This document shows, one piece after another, positions 51,392 to 61,830 of a stretch of 64,000 bases of DNA. Made by a program: the position numbers and the translations under genes. How positions within the stretch are numbered: the first letter of the stretch is position 1; each line of letters begins with the position of its first letter. Origin of the DNA: Ligula intestinalis (Eukaryota > Platyhelminthes > Cestoda > Diphyllobothriidea > Diphyllobothriidae); NCBI GenBank assembly GCA_036362985.1, contig JAYGXS010000002.1, forward strand, positions 95,129,559-95,193,558. The letters run 5' to 3'. The notes under the pieces are model-generated. The model saw only the letters and a list, made by a program, of their open reading frames with translations, ran no database searches and had not been told where the DNA came from.

Positions 51392-51706
51392 CTATGAAAG
51401 TTGGTAATATTGCTCCGTCCAGGTTTGATTTCGGAATACCCTACGCTGGATAGATTCACCTTTTTTCCTTCGTGAAAGGACATCAAGGAACGTGATTTCA
51501 TTGCCTATCGAAGACTCTGCAGAAAACTTGAGCGATGGATGCGCACTGTTAAACTTCCGGACCAGGACGTCGGTGTTAGTTTTATGGTCTTTCAGACAGC
51601 AGATGTCCTCAGCGTATCTACCGTAAAATTCGAGGTCATTGGTGGTGTCCATTGGACTCGTTTTCCCAATCTTGCCCACAAACAAAATCTGCGAAAAACG
51701 TTTCAA
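51392..51706 (-). pseudogene. PLE reverse transcriptase palm with mutated catalytic motif
   Basis: FYGRYAEDICCLKDHKTNTD corresponds to the catalytic Y-V-D-D motif of PLE RTs (compare RRYVDDIFT at about 16,080), here Y-A-E-D: the first Asp is Glu. Then SAHPSLKFSAESSIGNEITF, LDVLSRRKKGESIQRRVF. Inactive by this change and by truncation. Confidence 0.82.
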
Positions 51707-51755
51707 GCGGTCATCCTATCGCCACACCGTCTAGCTGCCTGTATAACTGGTCATT

Positions 51756-51781
51756 TAGATAGATAGATAGATAGATAGATA
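51756..51781 (+). repeat. (GATA)n, tail of LINE family C
   Basis: Six or more GATA units. On the minus strand it directly follows AAATAAAGTTCTTT, so it is the microsatellite-type 3' tail of the LINE. Confidence 0.88.
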
Positions 51782-51944
51782 AAGAACTTTATTTTGATGG
51801 TAATATCCAACTTGCAGCAAAAAATGGCTCCATTCACGGAGAGCAAAAGCTAAAATAAATTAAGGGGCCCAAAAAGCTCAAGAGTAAAATGTCAAAGCTC
51901 CCAAAATAACTCAAAGTAAGAAATCGACACAGTTACCACATCAG

Positions 51945-52421
51945 TTATGGAGGAAGGTCTGCCTTCAGCTTCTCAATTTCCGTTTCTTTACAGGTGAGGA
52001 ATCGTGCTAAGAATGGGAGTACCGAGTTCTGGTATGCCGATGTACGGCATGTCATATGTCGAAAATTTCGGCGCGTCGTACGAGAAGACTTCGCAGCCCT
52101 TATTTTGGAGTGGAGAGGGTGAGCGTCCTCACTAAGAATACGATCCACGAAATTCTTGACCGATTTGAAATGTCGCTGAATTATAAGGTCAGCCAAAAAA
52201 GCATAGGAATAACCAGCAGCTGAAGGGAGCATGCGGAAAATACGTTTAATAATAAGCAAGTCTTTTTGAGTAGTGCTGGAAAGGTTAATGGAGAGCAGTG
52301 AAGAATGAGAGGGAGGATACAAGCATCTATAAAACGCCAGATGAGGGCTTGTGGGTGCGATCTGAACGCAAGCGGCGGATATAATATAAAAGTTTGCGGA
52401 TTTTAATAAAAAGGTCTTCAA
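51945..52421 (-). pseudogene. LINE C ORF2 C-terminal domain
   Basis: 158 codons: LLIIKRIFRMLPSAAGYSYA, HPLHSKIRAAKSSRTTRRNF, CRTSAYQNSVLPFLARFLT. The HPL...RTxxYxNSxLP pattern is the usual end of LINE ORF2 in fish and flatworm L2-type elements. It is in a different frame from the RT. Confidence 0.78.
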
Positions 52422-52467
52422 TATGAAGAGTAAATGAGAGGTTGGAAGCTATTGTTACACCAAGGTA

Positions 52468-53460
52468 TCAGAAGGAGGATACCTTGTTGGGCAGAAAGTC
52501 AATGGTTTCAGGACTGGAGGAGGGTCGCAGCCTAAAGATACACTGGACTGACTTCCTTTCATTAAGTAAAAGGCCATTGTCTGACGACCATGCTGTGACA
52601 TGGTCCAGTCCATCCTTCAGTGTTTGGAGATGGGTCTGGCTTTTGAGAGGATGGCCAATAATCATGTCGTCAGCATATTTGACAACGAAACATGCGTTTG
52701 AAGATCGTAGGTCATCAGTATGGAGGGTGAAAAGATGAGGGGATAATATAGACCCCCGCAGAACTCCACAATTGTTGGGAAGGACCGTGGATTTTCGCTT
52801 CCCGCTCTGAACGAATTGGGTGCGGGAAGTAAAATAATCCCCAAGCCAAGAGACGGCCCAGCCAGGAGAGCCGCATGCAGAGGTTTTATTAAGAAGAAGA
52901 TTTCGCGGGATCGTGTTGAAGGCTGAGGAGTAGTCAAGAAAGGCACAAGCGTATGAACGACATTCCTTGTCCAAGTCTCTAAGAGCAGAGTGGACTACCA
53001 GAGCAACAGCATCTAGTGTACTACGCCTTGTCTTATGCGCAAACTGCAAGGGTTCAGAAAAATTAAATGAAAACGGCTTAATGATGTCCAAAGCTGCTCG
53101 TTCTGTAAGTTAGAGGAGTGCAGAAGAGCAGGCAATTGGGCGAAACGATTTGGGACCCGTTGAAGTGTTTTTTTTCGGGATAGGAGTGATTTGGACCGAA
53201 CGCCAGCCGTCAGGAGTCTTGGACTCCATGAAAGATGAATTCATAAGATGTGCCGAGACAGGAGCTAATTGAAAAGAGCAAGATTTAAGGAGAAATAGGG
53301 AGACGCCATCTGGTCCGGCAGCTGTTGTACCTTAAACCTTGTTTAGGTGTTTCATGACTGTTGCCGCGGTAACTGGAGACAAATCACTTGGTGGTAAGGA
53401 AATATCATTTGTCGGGAGATAGGACTCGGTGGGAGTGTCGATGAAGTTTAAGTTTAAGCT
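52468..53460 (-). pseudogene. LINE C reverse transcriptase
   Basis: GTTAAGPDGVSLFLLKSC, SVQITPIPKK, KSFRPIACSSALL (then a stop near 53,112), LQFAHKTRRSTLDAV, CAFLDYSSAFNTIPRNLLL (catalytic Asp region), GVLRGSILSPHLFTLHTDDL, and VKYADDMIIG with the catalytic YADD (near 52,670). The FxDYSSAFNTI and TDDL wording is typical of the L2/CR1-related LINEs. Stops and frame changes show decay. Confidence 0.85.
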
Positions 53461-53945
53461 GTCTAGGTCAGCATCAACATGTACCAGTGTATTGCGTGGA
53501 CCAGTGAGATGTTTGAGACTCTTCCATATTTCGGAGGAAGAGGGAGGAGAGGAAGATGTAGAAGAAGTAAATAACTGACTAAAAAAAGGTCATTTAGTCT
53601 TGTGATCTCGCGTTTTATCTGGACGTTCAAATGCTTTAGTCTATCTCGCAGACCTAGTTTATAGAGCAATTCCTTTTGACGTCTCAAAGTTTTTAGGTGG
53701 GGAGAAGATATTCTGTCAGGTCTAACCATGACAGTGTCAAGAGGACAGCAGACGTTAAAAATGTTGTTTCAAAAAGTAGTGAGATGTCTACAGCATGATT
53801 CGACATCCGAGTACTCCAGAAGGGTAGAAATGTTGCCAGATATGATGGTCTGGAGCAAAGAAATGTTATGCGGGGAGGTGTCTCGAACCCTTAGTTTCCT
53901 CTCGGGAATTGCTAACAGCCCTTTGTTAGAGCTACAATAGAGCTA

Positions 53946-54410
53946 CATTTCAGATAAATTGACCAATCCGCGTTCACCGCATTAGTAGTTCTTTAAGGGG
54001 TTTCACCTACGTGGTAGTTCGTGCCCCCAATAAAGTCTCAGAGGTAGTTTATGGTTGCTATTATGGGTACGCTGGTGAATAGTGATGATGTATCCAATCA
54101 GGTCATCTTCCTTCCGCCAGCTTTCATATTCCTTATGGTATCGAAAAACTCAAGGGTATCTTTGAAACTTTTAGGATATAGGTAGCTGGTTTAGAGGGAA
54201 CATAATTTTTAAAAGATTGTTCTCATAATATTTACAATTATTGTTGTTATACTTGAATTTTTTAGACAAACTGACTACCTTTCTACAGAAGGTACTCAGC
54301 AGCGTCTCTGTGGATGAAATTGAGGGAGCAGAAGATGGCGAATTTTAATCAAAATTTATTGCTTTCTTCTTTATTTTGCAAATATTCAGCCCAAAAATGG
54401 CCTCAGTACT
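53946..54410. other. Gene-free stretch
   Basis: Nothing supported. Confidence 0.45.
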
Positions 54411-54758
54411 TCATGAAGCCATATAACTTCCTTCTGCTATTGCTAAAATGTCAATTCCGATTTTTGGATTAAAGGTTACGCCTTTCTCGTATGATTTAAT
54501 TTTAAAGGGGTATGAGTTACTTTCATACGCCATCATGTGGCTATACTCGAGCGTCTGAACGCACAAGTTGTTTGAAAATAGAATGATTGAGGCATTCTTC
54601 CCCAAAATTCTTTTGGTAGAATCCTGCTTTGAGTCCCAGATCAGCACGCGAAAGCCACGTCCTTCCGTAATGCAGGAGCGCGTGCTGTTAGTAGTATATG
54701 TACAGTCTGGACCATACAAATGAAAGGACATTTGATCGCTTCGTGAAAATTGCAGCAA
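54411..54758 (-). CDS. Unrecognised 115-codon open frame
   Basis: Starts at an ATG on the minus strand and encodes a mixed-composition protein: MLQFSRSDQMSFHLYGPDC at the N-terminus, GFRVLIWDSKQDSTKRILG in the middle, GVTFNPKIGIDILAIAEGSY near the end. No signal peptide, membrane segment or family motif was recognised. Composition looks protein-like rather than low-complexity, and no transposon motif is seen, but there is no splice or homology support. It could be an exon, a fragment of an unknown repeat, or chance. Confidence 0.25.
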   Translation of the reverse strand: MLQFSRSDQMSFHLYGPDCTYTTNSTRSCITEGRGFRVLIWDSKQDSTKRILGKNASIILFSNNLCVQTLEYSHMMAYESNSYPFKIKSYEKGVTFNPKIGIDILAIAEGSYMAS

Positions 54759-54779
54759 TTATTCCTCCGTGTATCTGAC

Positions 54780-57390
54780 CTTTGATCAACGCCCACAACC
54801 TAACCCAACGGTCTCCCTCCCCGCTCCTCAAACGCACGAACCTCTACACGCCGACCCCGCCATGCGGGCGACGCGCAAACGATGAATTGTAATCAGACTA
54901 CATTTATTAACCCTGTCTAACTGTACAGTTTTACTTACCCTTGCAAATGTGCGGTCTGATGATGATTTGCTGAAAACACTGTGTTCGCCAACTTGACTTC
55001 TTAAATCAAGCATGGGAATATTTACAGAATTAAAAACGTTGACAAACGTAAAAAACAGGACTAATTATCTAAATAATCTGATTTTTTTCAAAAAAAGAGC
55101 GTGGCGTAATTTAAATTTGCAACTATGCAAAGACTGGGGGATAACTAAATTAAAATATAACTAACTAAAACTAAAATGCACTGATTTAAAAACGTAAACT
55201 GAAATGATCTACACTCACTTAACTCCAAAAGACTTAATTCCAAAACCAAAATAAGAATAGTAGACGTAAAAACGAACTGAAAACTAAACTAAAAACTGAA
55301 CTTAAATATCAATAAGTTCAGTAAACCAAATGAAGTAAACTAACGTAAAGTGTTTGCGCATGTAAATTGAAGGTAAGCGCGGCGCTTTGCACCGCGTACT
55401 ATAGTAATCTAACTCCAGAACGGTAAGTTGAACCTCAGGTAAGTCGAAGTGTTGTGCTAGTTCGGCCAGCCATTTTGATGAAGTCCACCATGTGCTCAAG
55501 AGCAGGGCTGGTAACTGGAAAACGAGACGAGATTATAGGGAAACAGACGTGCAGCTATCTACCTCACTCTAAACCCTCTCCCCGCTTGAACCAGTGACAA
55601 GAACAAAGTCAAGATGACCGAGCAGGAATCGGGCGTACGCCGCTTTCTCCAATGCAGCCAGAAACACCGCCTTACTTTAATCTTTATTGACAGTAGACTT
55701 TTCTTGGGTACTACTGCAAAGTGGAGAAGTTGAAGTAGATGACCTCCTAATCATCAATTTGTTTTCAGGGATATCAACTAACTCAATAAACTATAAAGTC
55801 AAGAAAAGTAAAAAATTCAAATTTGGCACCAAATAAACTATAAGAAAGTAAGAAAGGTAAGTACATTTCTGTGTTTATATATGGCGCGCTATTTTGCTGC
55901 GAAAACATCAGATTATTTAAACAATTTCTGGGAAACACTTTAAAAATGCTGTTAAATGTCGCTTTTTAGGACTCCGGTGCAAATACTGGTTGCATTTTAT
56001 GTGTAGCCTGAGGACTCCAAACCTGCGTCCAACAATTACTCCTCTGAATTCGAGTGTGTTGACTTTTGATGAGTTATAATGCCACTTTTTCATGAGCATA
56101 AAGTGCAGCATTTTCCGCGCATGGCAAAAACCGCTCTTTAAAAGGAAAATGCCTTCCCGGGCCTACCACTAATTCACATGTGACAGAGGTTGAGTGAACT
56201 AACCAATGGGAAGTGGTAGATGAGGAGTTCATCTTGGCCAGTTTAAGGGAGATTGGCTTTCCGGACCCAAGTTAACCTCTGGACTAGTAATCATTGTCTA
56301 CGCGAACGTAATTTGTGGCAGCTTACACCACTGTGACCTACAGGACTAGTCCCACATAGAAATTGATCGCCGATAGCGTGAATACTGTGATCTGTTTAGA
56401 ATAGATTAAGGGAGTTAACAGCCAAGCCAGGACACGCTTCCGGCGCCTGGAGCAGGTGTCAGGGCTGTTCGGAACCAGTTTTGAAGTTGATTGGCCACCT
56501 AGATAGCTCTCATTGGCCGAGAGCGAAACTGCCACTGGTACACGCTTGAAGCTCGGCGTTGCGGCCGGCACCCACAGAGGAGGGTTATTAAAGACATTTT
56601 CGGCCGTTTTTCACTGTTTATTTAACAGAAGGATAGAGGGGGTTCGCTCTATCCACTGCGTAAGCGAATTTGCCACTGCGTGCCCGCAGCCACTGCCAGG
56701 CCTTTTGTCACAGTTCTGGTTGCATAAACTGCGCTCGACCTATGAAATAATACCACGTGTTTTAACTTTGCGAAAATTTCCATTGAAAATATGAAAAGAT
56801 AAATTGGCGAGCCAATACTGCGCGCTACAGGCTGCAAATGAATTAGCCAATCACCTCGCCCGCGTCCACCTGCGTCCTTAATAAGCGCACTGTCGCGCCG
56901 ATGCCAACCAATAAAATGCAAGCTCGACAATATCGGGATTTTGTCGAACTTCGACAGCTTGACCATTGCTATCAGGGATACGTCTTCTTTCGATAAATTA
57001 TATTCAGGCGCGTAGGGACCAAAGTCCCTAACACAACCGCACGCGACTTATCACCGGCATCGGAACCGAGTCGCCCCAGAGACGGAAAAGTTCCTAATTC
57101 AACCGTGCGTACTTGATCACGTGTCCTGGTCGCCGGTCCGTCTAGACACCGACATTTTACCTCAATTCCCCCCACCGCCTCTGACAACAACAACGCTGCA
57201 CCTTTCCACCAACCAGCATTATTTATTTATCATATAACTGTACAGGCCTGAAGAGAATTTATCGAAGGTAAACATATGCCGCCAATACAGATTGTCTACC
57301 GTTTTGATGAGAATCTAATGACTTGAGTGGTCCTACTGCAGTAACTAAGTGAAATTGCTGACAACAATACATTTGAATGTAAGAAACCTG
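54780..57390. other. Gene-free region with repeats R2 and R5
   Basis: 55,100-55,315 is A-rich low-complexity (AACTAAAACTAAAA-type). 55,359-55,450 is repeat R5, seen again at 57,598-57,690. 55,600-55,690 is an R2 fragment. The short frames at 56,338-56,966 have no recognisable domain. Confidence 0.5.
55359..55740 (+). repeat. Dispersed repeat R5, copy a
   Basis: GCATGTAAATTGAAGGTAWG, CTATASTAATCTAACTCCAG and AACGGTAAsTTGrACC are shared with 57,598-57,690. The following GTTGAAGTAGAYGACCTCCT at 55,730 is shared too, but copy a has about 280 extra bases before it, including an R2 fragment, i.e. a nested insertion. Confidence 0.65.
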
Positions 57391-57394
57391 ATCT

Positions 57395-57990
57395 TTATGG
57401 TAAAATACGGGCAAAAGTAGCTTATTTAGCCCCACTCAAATACCCCTAGTCCCAGCATTTTGTCCTGCAAAAACGGTAGTTATAGAGTTTTGTGGGGAGT
57501 GAGGAAATAGGATAGGCGGAGAAGGAAATTTTTAGAAGTGTAAAGTGAAAAAATGTAGCCGAAGTTGCTTCTCGCGGCCGCTGGGAGTAAGTTGTTCCGC
57601 ATGTAAATTGAAGGTATGCTCGGCACTTCGCGCCGCGGACTATACTAATCTAACTCCAGAACGGTAACTTGGACCACAGGTAAGTTGAAGTAGACGACCT
57701 CCTAACCACCCTAAATGTTTTCGGGAAATTCACGAAACCTGCAATTTGATAATCGGGTTTTTCCGCAATAAGTTGAATGATAATACAGATTTGGAAAATC
57801 TGCAGTTATAAATCAACAACACCTCTAAATTCAGTAAAATAAAAATGCATTTAACATTTATTAAAGTATATTCCACTGCGTGTCCTAATTCCACGCCCAT
57901 AAAACCCGATAACTACCGTTTTTGTAGGAAAATATGTAGGTTTTAGGGATTAATGAGTGGGGCTACATAAGCTAATTTTGCCAAAATACG
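57395..57990. mobile_element. Foldback-like element with about 120-base inverted arms
   Basis: Left arm 57,395-57,525 and right arm 57,880-57,990 are inverted copies: TAGCTTATTTAGCCCCACTC against GAGTGGGGCTACATAAGCTA, and AAAAACGGTAGTTAT against ATAACTACCGTTTTT. The centre contains repeat R5 copy b. Exact termini are uncertain, and no clear target duplication was found. Confidence 0.7.
57598..57720 (+). repeat. Dispersed repeat R5, copy b
   Basis: Uninterrupted counterpart of copy a, inside the foldback element at 57,395-57,990. Confidence 0.65.
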
Positions 57991-58897
57991 ATTTGTAAGG
58001 ACAGTGGTGGCTGTATAAAATAACTAACGATAGGGATAGGACGCGGAAAAATACGTAATGTTTATTCACTTAAACACGTCATTTGTAGAGAAGGGTCAGA
58101 GATCATTAGTCCGGTAGGAAACTATTGAGAAAGGTGGACTTGACATCTTCGTTAAACGGAGGCACCGCCTGGATGCTGTCATAGCATGCGGACAAGATGA
58201 TGGTCATCGCTCTAAGTTGAGTATTCTGATATGATATTGGCCACGGTATTTCCAGAACCCCAACGAATGCCTTCAGAAGTCAAAGCCGGAATTTCTTCAC
58301 ATTAGGACGATATCCGATAACTTAGCGATTACGCGCTGATCCGATTGGTTTATTGACACCCTACACACCCTTTCTAGACCTGATAACTCGTAGTCTTGTA
58401 GTGACTTGCTCCACACGAAGTGAACTTGTGAACGCTTGTCGTGAGTAGCTCAAGTCGACGTGCACTTTGGGAAGGCTTGCTGTTTCTGGCCTCTGGAACA
58501 GCCAATCACAGGCCCATTCACAGGACCTCATGTGACGACAGCCGAGCAAACATCACTTCACACTCCTACAGATCCGCCAAACTTCATTGCATTGTTTATT
58601 ATCGCCTTCAGTGACTGAGAAAGCAAATTAGCTATCCTTTTGTCGGAAGCTGTTTCTGAATGGCAGAATTTAAAGCATTCATGCCTAATTGTTAAAGTAG
58701 TTTTCACAGGCAGTTACATTCAAAGGATTGAAGCGAATACTGGTTGTCTACTTCTTCCACCGTTCCACTAAGACCTTACTATAATTCGGGCATCCTACAG
58801 TGATCAGTATCCTGTGTGCAAGAAGCTGTGATGCTGACTTAATTAAATGATGATTGGAATATTCAAGTTTTGAAGCCCTTGAAGTTTTCCTCGATAT
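57991..58897. other. Gene-free stretch with repeat R6
   Basis: 58,485-58,560 shares TGGCCTCTGGAACAGCC... and CAGGACCTCATGYGRCGAC, then ACATCACTTCA, with 60,190-60,265 in the same orientation. Nothing else supported. Confidence 0.45.
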
Positions 58898-59282
58898 GCA
58901 GGGTGTCCGAAAAAAATGTATACACATTTAACATAAATGTAAAATTGGTGTTTATCAAAATTCGATTATTAAAAAATGTAAACATATTAACAAGTATCAT
59001 TCAGTGTTTTTTTCACTGAATGTTCTGAAACTGATGTCCATTTTGATCATGACACTGCTGCCAACGCGAAGTAATGGAATCGCGCACACCATGAAACAAT
59101 TCTCTTGGTATTTGGGTGCATCCATGTTCAATCACTTCTCTCAATTGAGCCACTGCTGCAATAGTCAAAATGCAGTGAAAATCAATAAAATGATACTTGT
59201 ATACATTTTTAAAATAATTAAATTATAATAACCACCAAGTTTACAATTATTTACAATGTGTATACCTTTTTTGGACACCCTG
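58898..59282. mobile_element. Mariner-type element remnant, 385 bases
   Basis: Termini CAGGGTGTCC and GGACACCCTG with about 45-base inverted repeats (GTATACACATT, AATTGTAAAC...). TA follows on the right; TG precedes on the left. It is the same family as 19,791-20,181. Its centre keeps a transposase remnant on the minus strand. Confidence 0.88.
59020..59175 (-). pseudogene. Mariner transposase C-terminal remnant
   Basis: Minus-strand translation includes LREVIEHGCTQIPRELFHG, then VRDSITSRWQQCHDQNGHQF. This is the usual end of an IS630/Tc1/mariner transposase (EIP..L..V..S...R...C...NG.HF). The catalytic DDE/D part is deleted. Confidence 0.7.
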
Positions 59283-59402
59283 TATATATCAATAACGAAC
59301 TTGAACTTGCATGGCATTCTTTCAGTTTATTTGAATCTGCTTACTTAGACCAAAATGCAACGGAAGACGAGGAAGCGGTCACTGGAACAAGCGATTTATT
59401 GT

Positions 59403-59441
59403 CCTGACGTTTCGGATTCCCTCGGGAATCCTTAATCATAG
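59403..59441 (-). ncRNA. Hammerhead-related terminal block of a PLE, non-canonical core
   Basis: Same subfamily as 45,995-46,035: CUAUGAUUAA, stem II GGAUUCCC/GGGAAUCC, GAAACGUC, AGG. The PLE remnant around it (about 59,355-59,480) has no coding sequence. Confidence 0.45.
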
Positions 59442-59746
59442 ATGATAGTAGAACGGTCTGAGACAAGCGCAGATCTGCAAAAGGCAACGCTAGTTAAGAC
59501 AGGCTACGGGTCTAGAAAGTGTTGGCTCGGTTCACCCAACTTTAGTCCTACCTAGCTCTCGCTTTTTGATCCACATGCACCACAGTGACCTGGCATTGTT
59601 GTTTGTAATCCTAAATGGTCCCTGCCCCGAGCGAGAGAGAGAGTGTCATTCAAATCTTGAATGCCAACGTTGGTTTGCGCTTGAAATTTGGCCTCTGACT
59701 GCACTTTTGTGGAGTTGTCTAAGTCTTTTGTCTGTTTTTTTTTCAG

Positions 59747-59784
59747 AGTCAAAGGTGGTTTTGCGCAGGATGACCTCAACATGA
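59747..59784 (+). CDS. Candidate last exon of the transporter
   Basis: A strong acceptor (TCTGTTTTTTTTTCAG ending at 59,746) precedes a short frame that, joined in phase to exon 9 (one base carried over), would read Q-SKVVLRRMTST-stop (stop at 59,782-59,784). A basic cytosolic tail would suit a LAT. A competing candidate is at about 60,637-60,692. Neither is supported by homology. Confidence 0.25.
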
Positions 59785-59805
59785 TTTAGTGTGGTAAGCT
59801 AACAT

Positions 59806-59815
59806 NNNNNNNNNN
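59806..59815. other. Assembly gap (10 N)
   Basis: Ten unknown bases. A standard-length placeholder, so the true distance may differ. Confidence 0.99.
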
Positions 59816-61632
59816 CCCCGGCGTCGTGATAACGTGCGTCCTTGGCCGTAAACTGGGTCGCGCCTGTTTGCCGCGAGGATGAAGCTTGTGATAGCAGGCG
59901 GAGTACGTCAACGTGTATGTTGATGGAGTTGGTGTCAGACAACCAGACCCCCAGCATTTCCCGTCCCGTCTACTTGCTGGCTTGCACCATTATCCACGTG
60001 TTCGCGAAGGTAAATTCGTGGTCTTCCGTCAGGATGCACGTAATTATCTGGGGCAGCGGGTCGCCCCTCCGCACTGCCCGTTCGTGCCCCAATTATTCGC
60101 TAGAAAAGTTGTCATCTGGTCTGCCCTTTATATTGTCGAAAATTAAGTGACTAGCTGCAGTCAAACGCACACTCGTAAACGTTTGCTCTTTCCGGCCTCT
60201 CGAACAGCCACTCAGAGGGCGACTTCTGCAGGACCTCATGCGGCGACTACCGAGCAGACCTCACTTCAGATGCCATCCGCTGGGTTGTGGTTGTGCGGTC
60301 GTCTGACAGTCATTTTCCTACTACCTATTCTCCATTCTTTCTGTACAGAATATACTGTTCCTACCACTCTAGCCGTCTCATGACTTCTCTTCTCCTAAGG
60401 AACCGGGCCTGAAGATCGCAGTTGCCATGGTTTGACTTACTTAACCCCCTACGATAAAACCACTCACAACGCGGTATTTGATAAGCGACACTAGATAGCT
60501 CAACTGTGTTTAGTCGGCCCTGCATTTGCATGATTCGGGTGCGCCCGGTAGCTGTCGGGCGATAAGTGATACTCACGCCAAACTCTGCAGTGATGAATTC
60601 TATTGCTACTGAAACATTCTTTTTATGCAGTAGAGGGTGACGGAATGTTGGCGGCTACCATCTGTTTATCCCCCATGGGCACAGCCTTCGAGTAACCTTT
60701 TATTTCATCGTAACCTCAACTCTTACCCTAATTTTATCCATTACTCTGACTGGTATTTCCAGCAGAACAAGTCTGTAAGTCCCTTCTCCAGCGAAAATCC
60801 CGTCCGACCTATATATGATTGTTTCCCTTTCACGACATCTGTCTCCCTTCTTATCAGCCGCGTGCCCGTGTATCACTTCGTCCAGGAAGGCTGCTGCCCT
60901 TCCCTTTTCAGTCGAATGCACACTGGTGCTCAATTTTTTCCCAGCACCCGTCCCAATTCCTTGCTCTTAATTACATTTCCCACAATGCTGTCGGCCTTCC
61001 CGCTGCCTTATGAGACAACAGTTTCGGTTAGACAAGATGGGCGAGTAGGTCTCGTTCGCGGACGACCAGTTTGTGTTCAGATATTCGCGAGATGACTTGC
61101 CTGGCCTTTCTGGTCTGTCTAATAGTAGGAGCAAGCGATACATTGAATTAGCAACAAGTCTACCGGCACCATTTGTCCCAATTTTCTGCAGACTGATGTT
61201 TTTTAGTTTTCTTAGTGAGCCTCATTTAATTAAGTTCTGTGGTAACCATGCTTAAATTGAAACACTGCGAGAATGGTCACTACCTTATCCCAGAATTCCT
61301 GATTTTGGTGACCACATAAGTTTGCTTTACTGCTAACGCTGGAGTTTTATGTGAAATCAGTGGTATTTGGTGGGACAGATAAATCAATTTCCTGGTCGAT
61401 ATTGCCAAACAACAAGTATTCTAGTATACTTTTCAGTTCTATACTTGTCTGGCAGGAAGGGAGATGTACAATGATTCTAGTAAATATGCTGCCAGAGAAC
61501 AGGCGCTCTGGAGACCACCTTTAGCAAATTGCCTGTGCTGGGATCATTTTGACTGAATGTGGTACACTTTCTTGATCTAGCATCACTCAGAAGTTATGGC
61601 TGCGATTCTCTCGATCTACAACTGGCTAAACA
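59816..61632. other. Gene-free region with an R6 copy
   Basis: 60,190-60,265 repeats 58,490-58,560. Open frames at 60,637-61,095 and others show no domain. TTTTTATGCAG at 60,620-60,630 is an acceptor-like site. Confidence 0.4.
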
Positions 61633-61830
61633 CCGAACTCGATGGCTCAATGGTTGGGACGTCTGCCTCTGACCGGCCAGGCGCGAGTTCAAAACTCGGG
61701 TGTGGCAGCAATTTCAGCTGCTACACTAGAGTTGGCTGCCTGTGGCTGATGAGGGCCAATAGCCCGAAATAGCTATATTACAGTACGCCAGGTGTCTGCT
61801 GGAACACTGTTATAAAAAAACATAAAATGA
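61633..61830 (+). repeat. tRNA-derived SINE family 1, plus strand
   Basis: GATGGCTCAATGGTTGGGAC (A-box region), CGCGAGTTCAAAACTCGGGT (B box with T-arm), then GGCTGATGAGGGCCAATAGC and CCGAAATAGC, followed by an A-rich end. The body matches the minus-strand copy at 32,300-32,510. Confidence 0.8.

Larger units (their letters stand above)
50043..51740 (-). mobile_element. PLE copy with RT and GIY-YIG pieces, split by a long hairpin
   Basis: Minus strand: RT palm at 51,706-51,392, a degenerate connector, a 295-base hairpin element (50,706-51,000), the connector DPKRFPRGELTRILSEFSS, then the nuclease (50,546-50,043). The RT-nuclease order is that of Penelope-like elements. The upstream limit is near the LINE C tail at 51,756. 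Confidence 0.8.
51756..53945 (-). mobile_element. LINE family C, 5'-truncated, broken
   Basis: Minus strand from 53,945: pre-RT region, RT (53,400-52,468), C-terminal domain (52,421-51,945), short 3' UTR, polyadenylation-like AATAAA and the (TATC)n tail. Distinct from families A and B in its RT motifs and in having a tetranucleotide tail. Confidence 0.85.

Noticed and set aside
60637..61095. 152-codon plus-strand frame
   Set aside because: No domain or splice support. The acceptor before it is listed only as a weak candidate for the last transporter exon in another frame.
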